DNA from: Methylococcaceae bacterium
GTDB lineage: Bacteria; Pseudomonadota; Gammaproteobacteria; Methylococcales; Methylomonadaceae
Assembly: GCA_003155565.1 (NCBI GenBank)
Contig: PMDM01000373.1
Coordinates: forward strand, 1 to 6,561
Direction: 5' to 3'
DNA length: 6,561 bases
Below the pieces are notes generated by a model that did no database searches, was not told where the DNA came from, and was given only the letters and a program-made list of their open reading frames with translations. The position numbers were made by a program, and so were the translations under genes. Shown one piece after another: positions 5,935-6,561 of the stretch. Every line of letters begins with the position of its first letter. Within the stretch, counting starts at the first letter, position 1.

Positions 5935-6299
5935 AATGTTACAGATTTTCGATCACTCTTTTTTAGGAGATATTTCCGTTTTTGTTGGTTGAGGTAAATC
6001 AAGCGGGCTTTTTTAAACTGGAAGAGCCGATTAAGGCGGTTCCGTTGGCTAGTATAAAACAATAGCCTTCTTTCTATGCGTCCTATGGTGGAAAAATAAT
6101 CGCAAAAGGAAGCGATAATTAACTTGCCTATCAGACCAAAACCCGTCAGCAATAGCAGGGAAAAAGCACAAAGCAAGGTTATAGAGCCAAGCTGTGAGAT
6201 TTGTCCAGCAAGATTTGTCAGTGTTAACTGATTGAGAACGATTGCCAGCAAGAAATTAGCAATTGCGGCAAGAATCAATAGTAAAGAAAATCTAATCAT
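5931..6299 (-). CDS. Small two-helix inner-membrane protein with basic cytoplasmic tail
   Basis: I do not recognise this 122-residue protein. Two hydrophobic segments are clear (residues ~4-22 and ~40-65), joined by a short polar loop (NQLTLTNLAGQISQLGS). A strongly basic helical tail follows (residues ~74-118, with IERRLLFYTSQRNRLNRLF and KKARLIYLNQQKRKYLLKK). By the positive-inside rule both ends should be cytoplasmic, with the tail perhaps binding an acidic partner, lipid or nucleic acid. I use the ATG at 6299 rather than the adjacent TTG at 6302. No good Shine-Dalgarno sequence is visible. It is the first gene of a two-gene unit with the coiled-coil gene, sharing the ATGA junction at 5931-5934. 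Confidence 0.7.
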   Translation of the reverse strand: MIRFSLLLILAAIANFLLAIVLNQLTLTNLAGQISQLGSITLLCAFSLLLLTGFGLIGKLIIASFCDYFSTIGRIERRLLFYTSQRNRLNRLFQFKKARLIYLNQQKRKYLLKKSDRKSVTL

Positions 6300-6392
6300 C
6301 AAAATACAAACCGAAAAGCTAAGGACGTTGTTTCAGATCATAAGAATCAAGCTATTGAAAACAGCATCAAACAGTTGTTAAGGAATCTCTGA

Positions 6393-6436
6393 AAGTCCTT
6401 CGACAGGACGAATGGTAATGGGTTGATTCCGTTCGT
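6393..6436 (+). repeat. REP-like element, copy 4 (internally deleted)
   Basis: AAGTCCTTCGAC followed by AGGACGAATGGTAATGGG and TTGATTCCGTTCGT matches the minus strand of copy 2, except that six bases (AAGCTC) of the core are missing. Losing them removes the loop of the core hairpin. Confidence 0.75.
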
Positions 6437-6456
6437 GTCAACCCCCTCCGGCTACG

Positions 6457-6480
6457 CTCAGGAGAGCCTTGTTAAGCCAT
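6457..6480 (+). repeat. Repeat fragment related to copy 3
   Basis: CTCAGGAGAGCCTTGTTAAG followed by CCAT matches 3691-3714 with a few changes (CTCAGGAGAGCCATGTCGAA then CCAT). It follows copy 4 by about 20 nt. No gene is seen between 6300 and 6525. Confidence 0.55.
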
Positions 6481-6525
6481 GTGTGGAAGCGATTTAAATG
6501 GCTCTACACCAATGGCAACAACACC

Positions 6526-6561
6526 ATGAGACTATCGATTCGGCCTTATGAAGATTTAACT
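6526..6561 (+). CDS. Possible start of a rightward gene, cut by the window end
   Basis: ATG at 6526 opens a frame reading MRLSIRPYEDLT to the last base. A beginning of the form xIRPYxxxDL is common in GNAT-type N-acetyltransferases, but twelve codons cannot establish a family. The ribosome site is weak. It could equally be chance. Confidence 0.3.
   Translation, partial: MRLSIRPYEDLT

Noticed and set aside
6540..6553. 14-base match TCGGCCTTATGAAG to nrdJb (458-471), a possible further nrdJb fragment
   Set aside because: The similarity stops at both ends, and the stretch is equally explained by a new frame reading IRPYE; a match this short can occur by chance.

Overview
The window looks like a chromosomal, moderately AT-leaning stretch from a gammaproteobacterium. 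The evidence is a split class II ribonucleotide reductase small gene (nrdJb type), rimK, a PA3496-type small acidic protein and a large PilZ-like protein. Several copies of a short REP-like intergenic element (core GTCCTTCGACAAGCTCAGGA) are also present. A methanotroph of the Methylococcales would fit, but that is an inference from gene style only. No tRNA, rRNA, CRISPR array, transposase or integrase is visible.

Left part (1-1925): a perfect 14-bp hairpin element at the edge, a REP-like copy, then nrdJb (210-911). A second REP-like copy in inverted orientation follows, matching the first over 31 bp, so the pair brackets nrdJb. Next comes a lone TraF-type (S26 family) signal-peptidase-like gene (1149-1676), whose predicted promoter takes its -35 box from the edge of the repeat. 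Immediately after it lies a decayed copy of the last ~117 bp of an nrdJb gene (1702-1817). It is about 73% identical to the intact gene, has one frameshift, and most differences fall at third codon positions. This suggests the remnant of a diverged homologue, left behind by gene replacement or by insertion of the peptidase segment at the 3' end of nrdJb.

Middle (1926-4806): a 572-residue protein with a C-terminal PilZ-like region (DxSxxG motif), probably a c-di-GMP effector. It is preceded by paired TACCACAAACT repeats that could be operators. A degenerate repeat copy follows, then rimK, the ribosomal protein S6 glutamate ligase, with all expected ATP-grasp ligands.

Right part (4868-6561): three genes on the minus strand. 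One is a small acidic PA3496-type protein convergent with rimK. The other two form a translationally coupled pair (4-bp ATGA overlap) encoding a two-helix membrane protein and a coiled-coil protein of unknown function. The last 260 bases hold two more repeat pieces and what may be the first 12 codons of a rightward gene.

The genes do not form one pathway. This is a patchwork of housekeeping genes and orphan or unknown genes separated by repeat-bearing intergenic regions.
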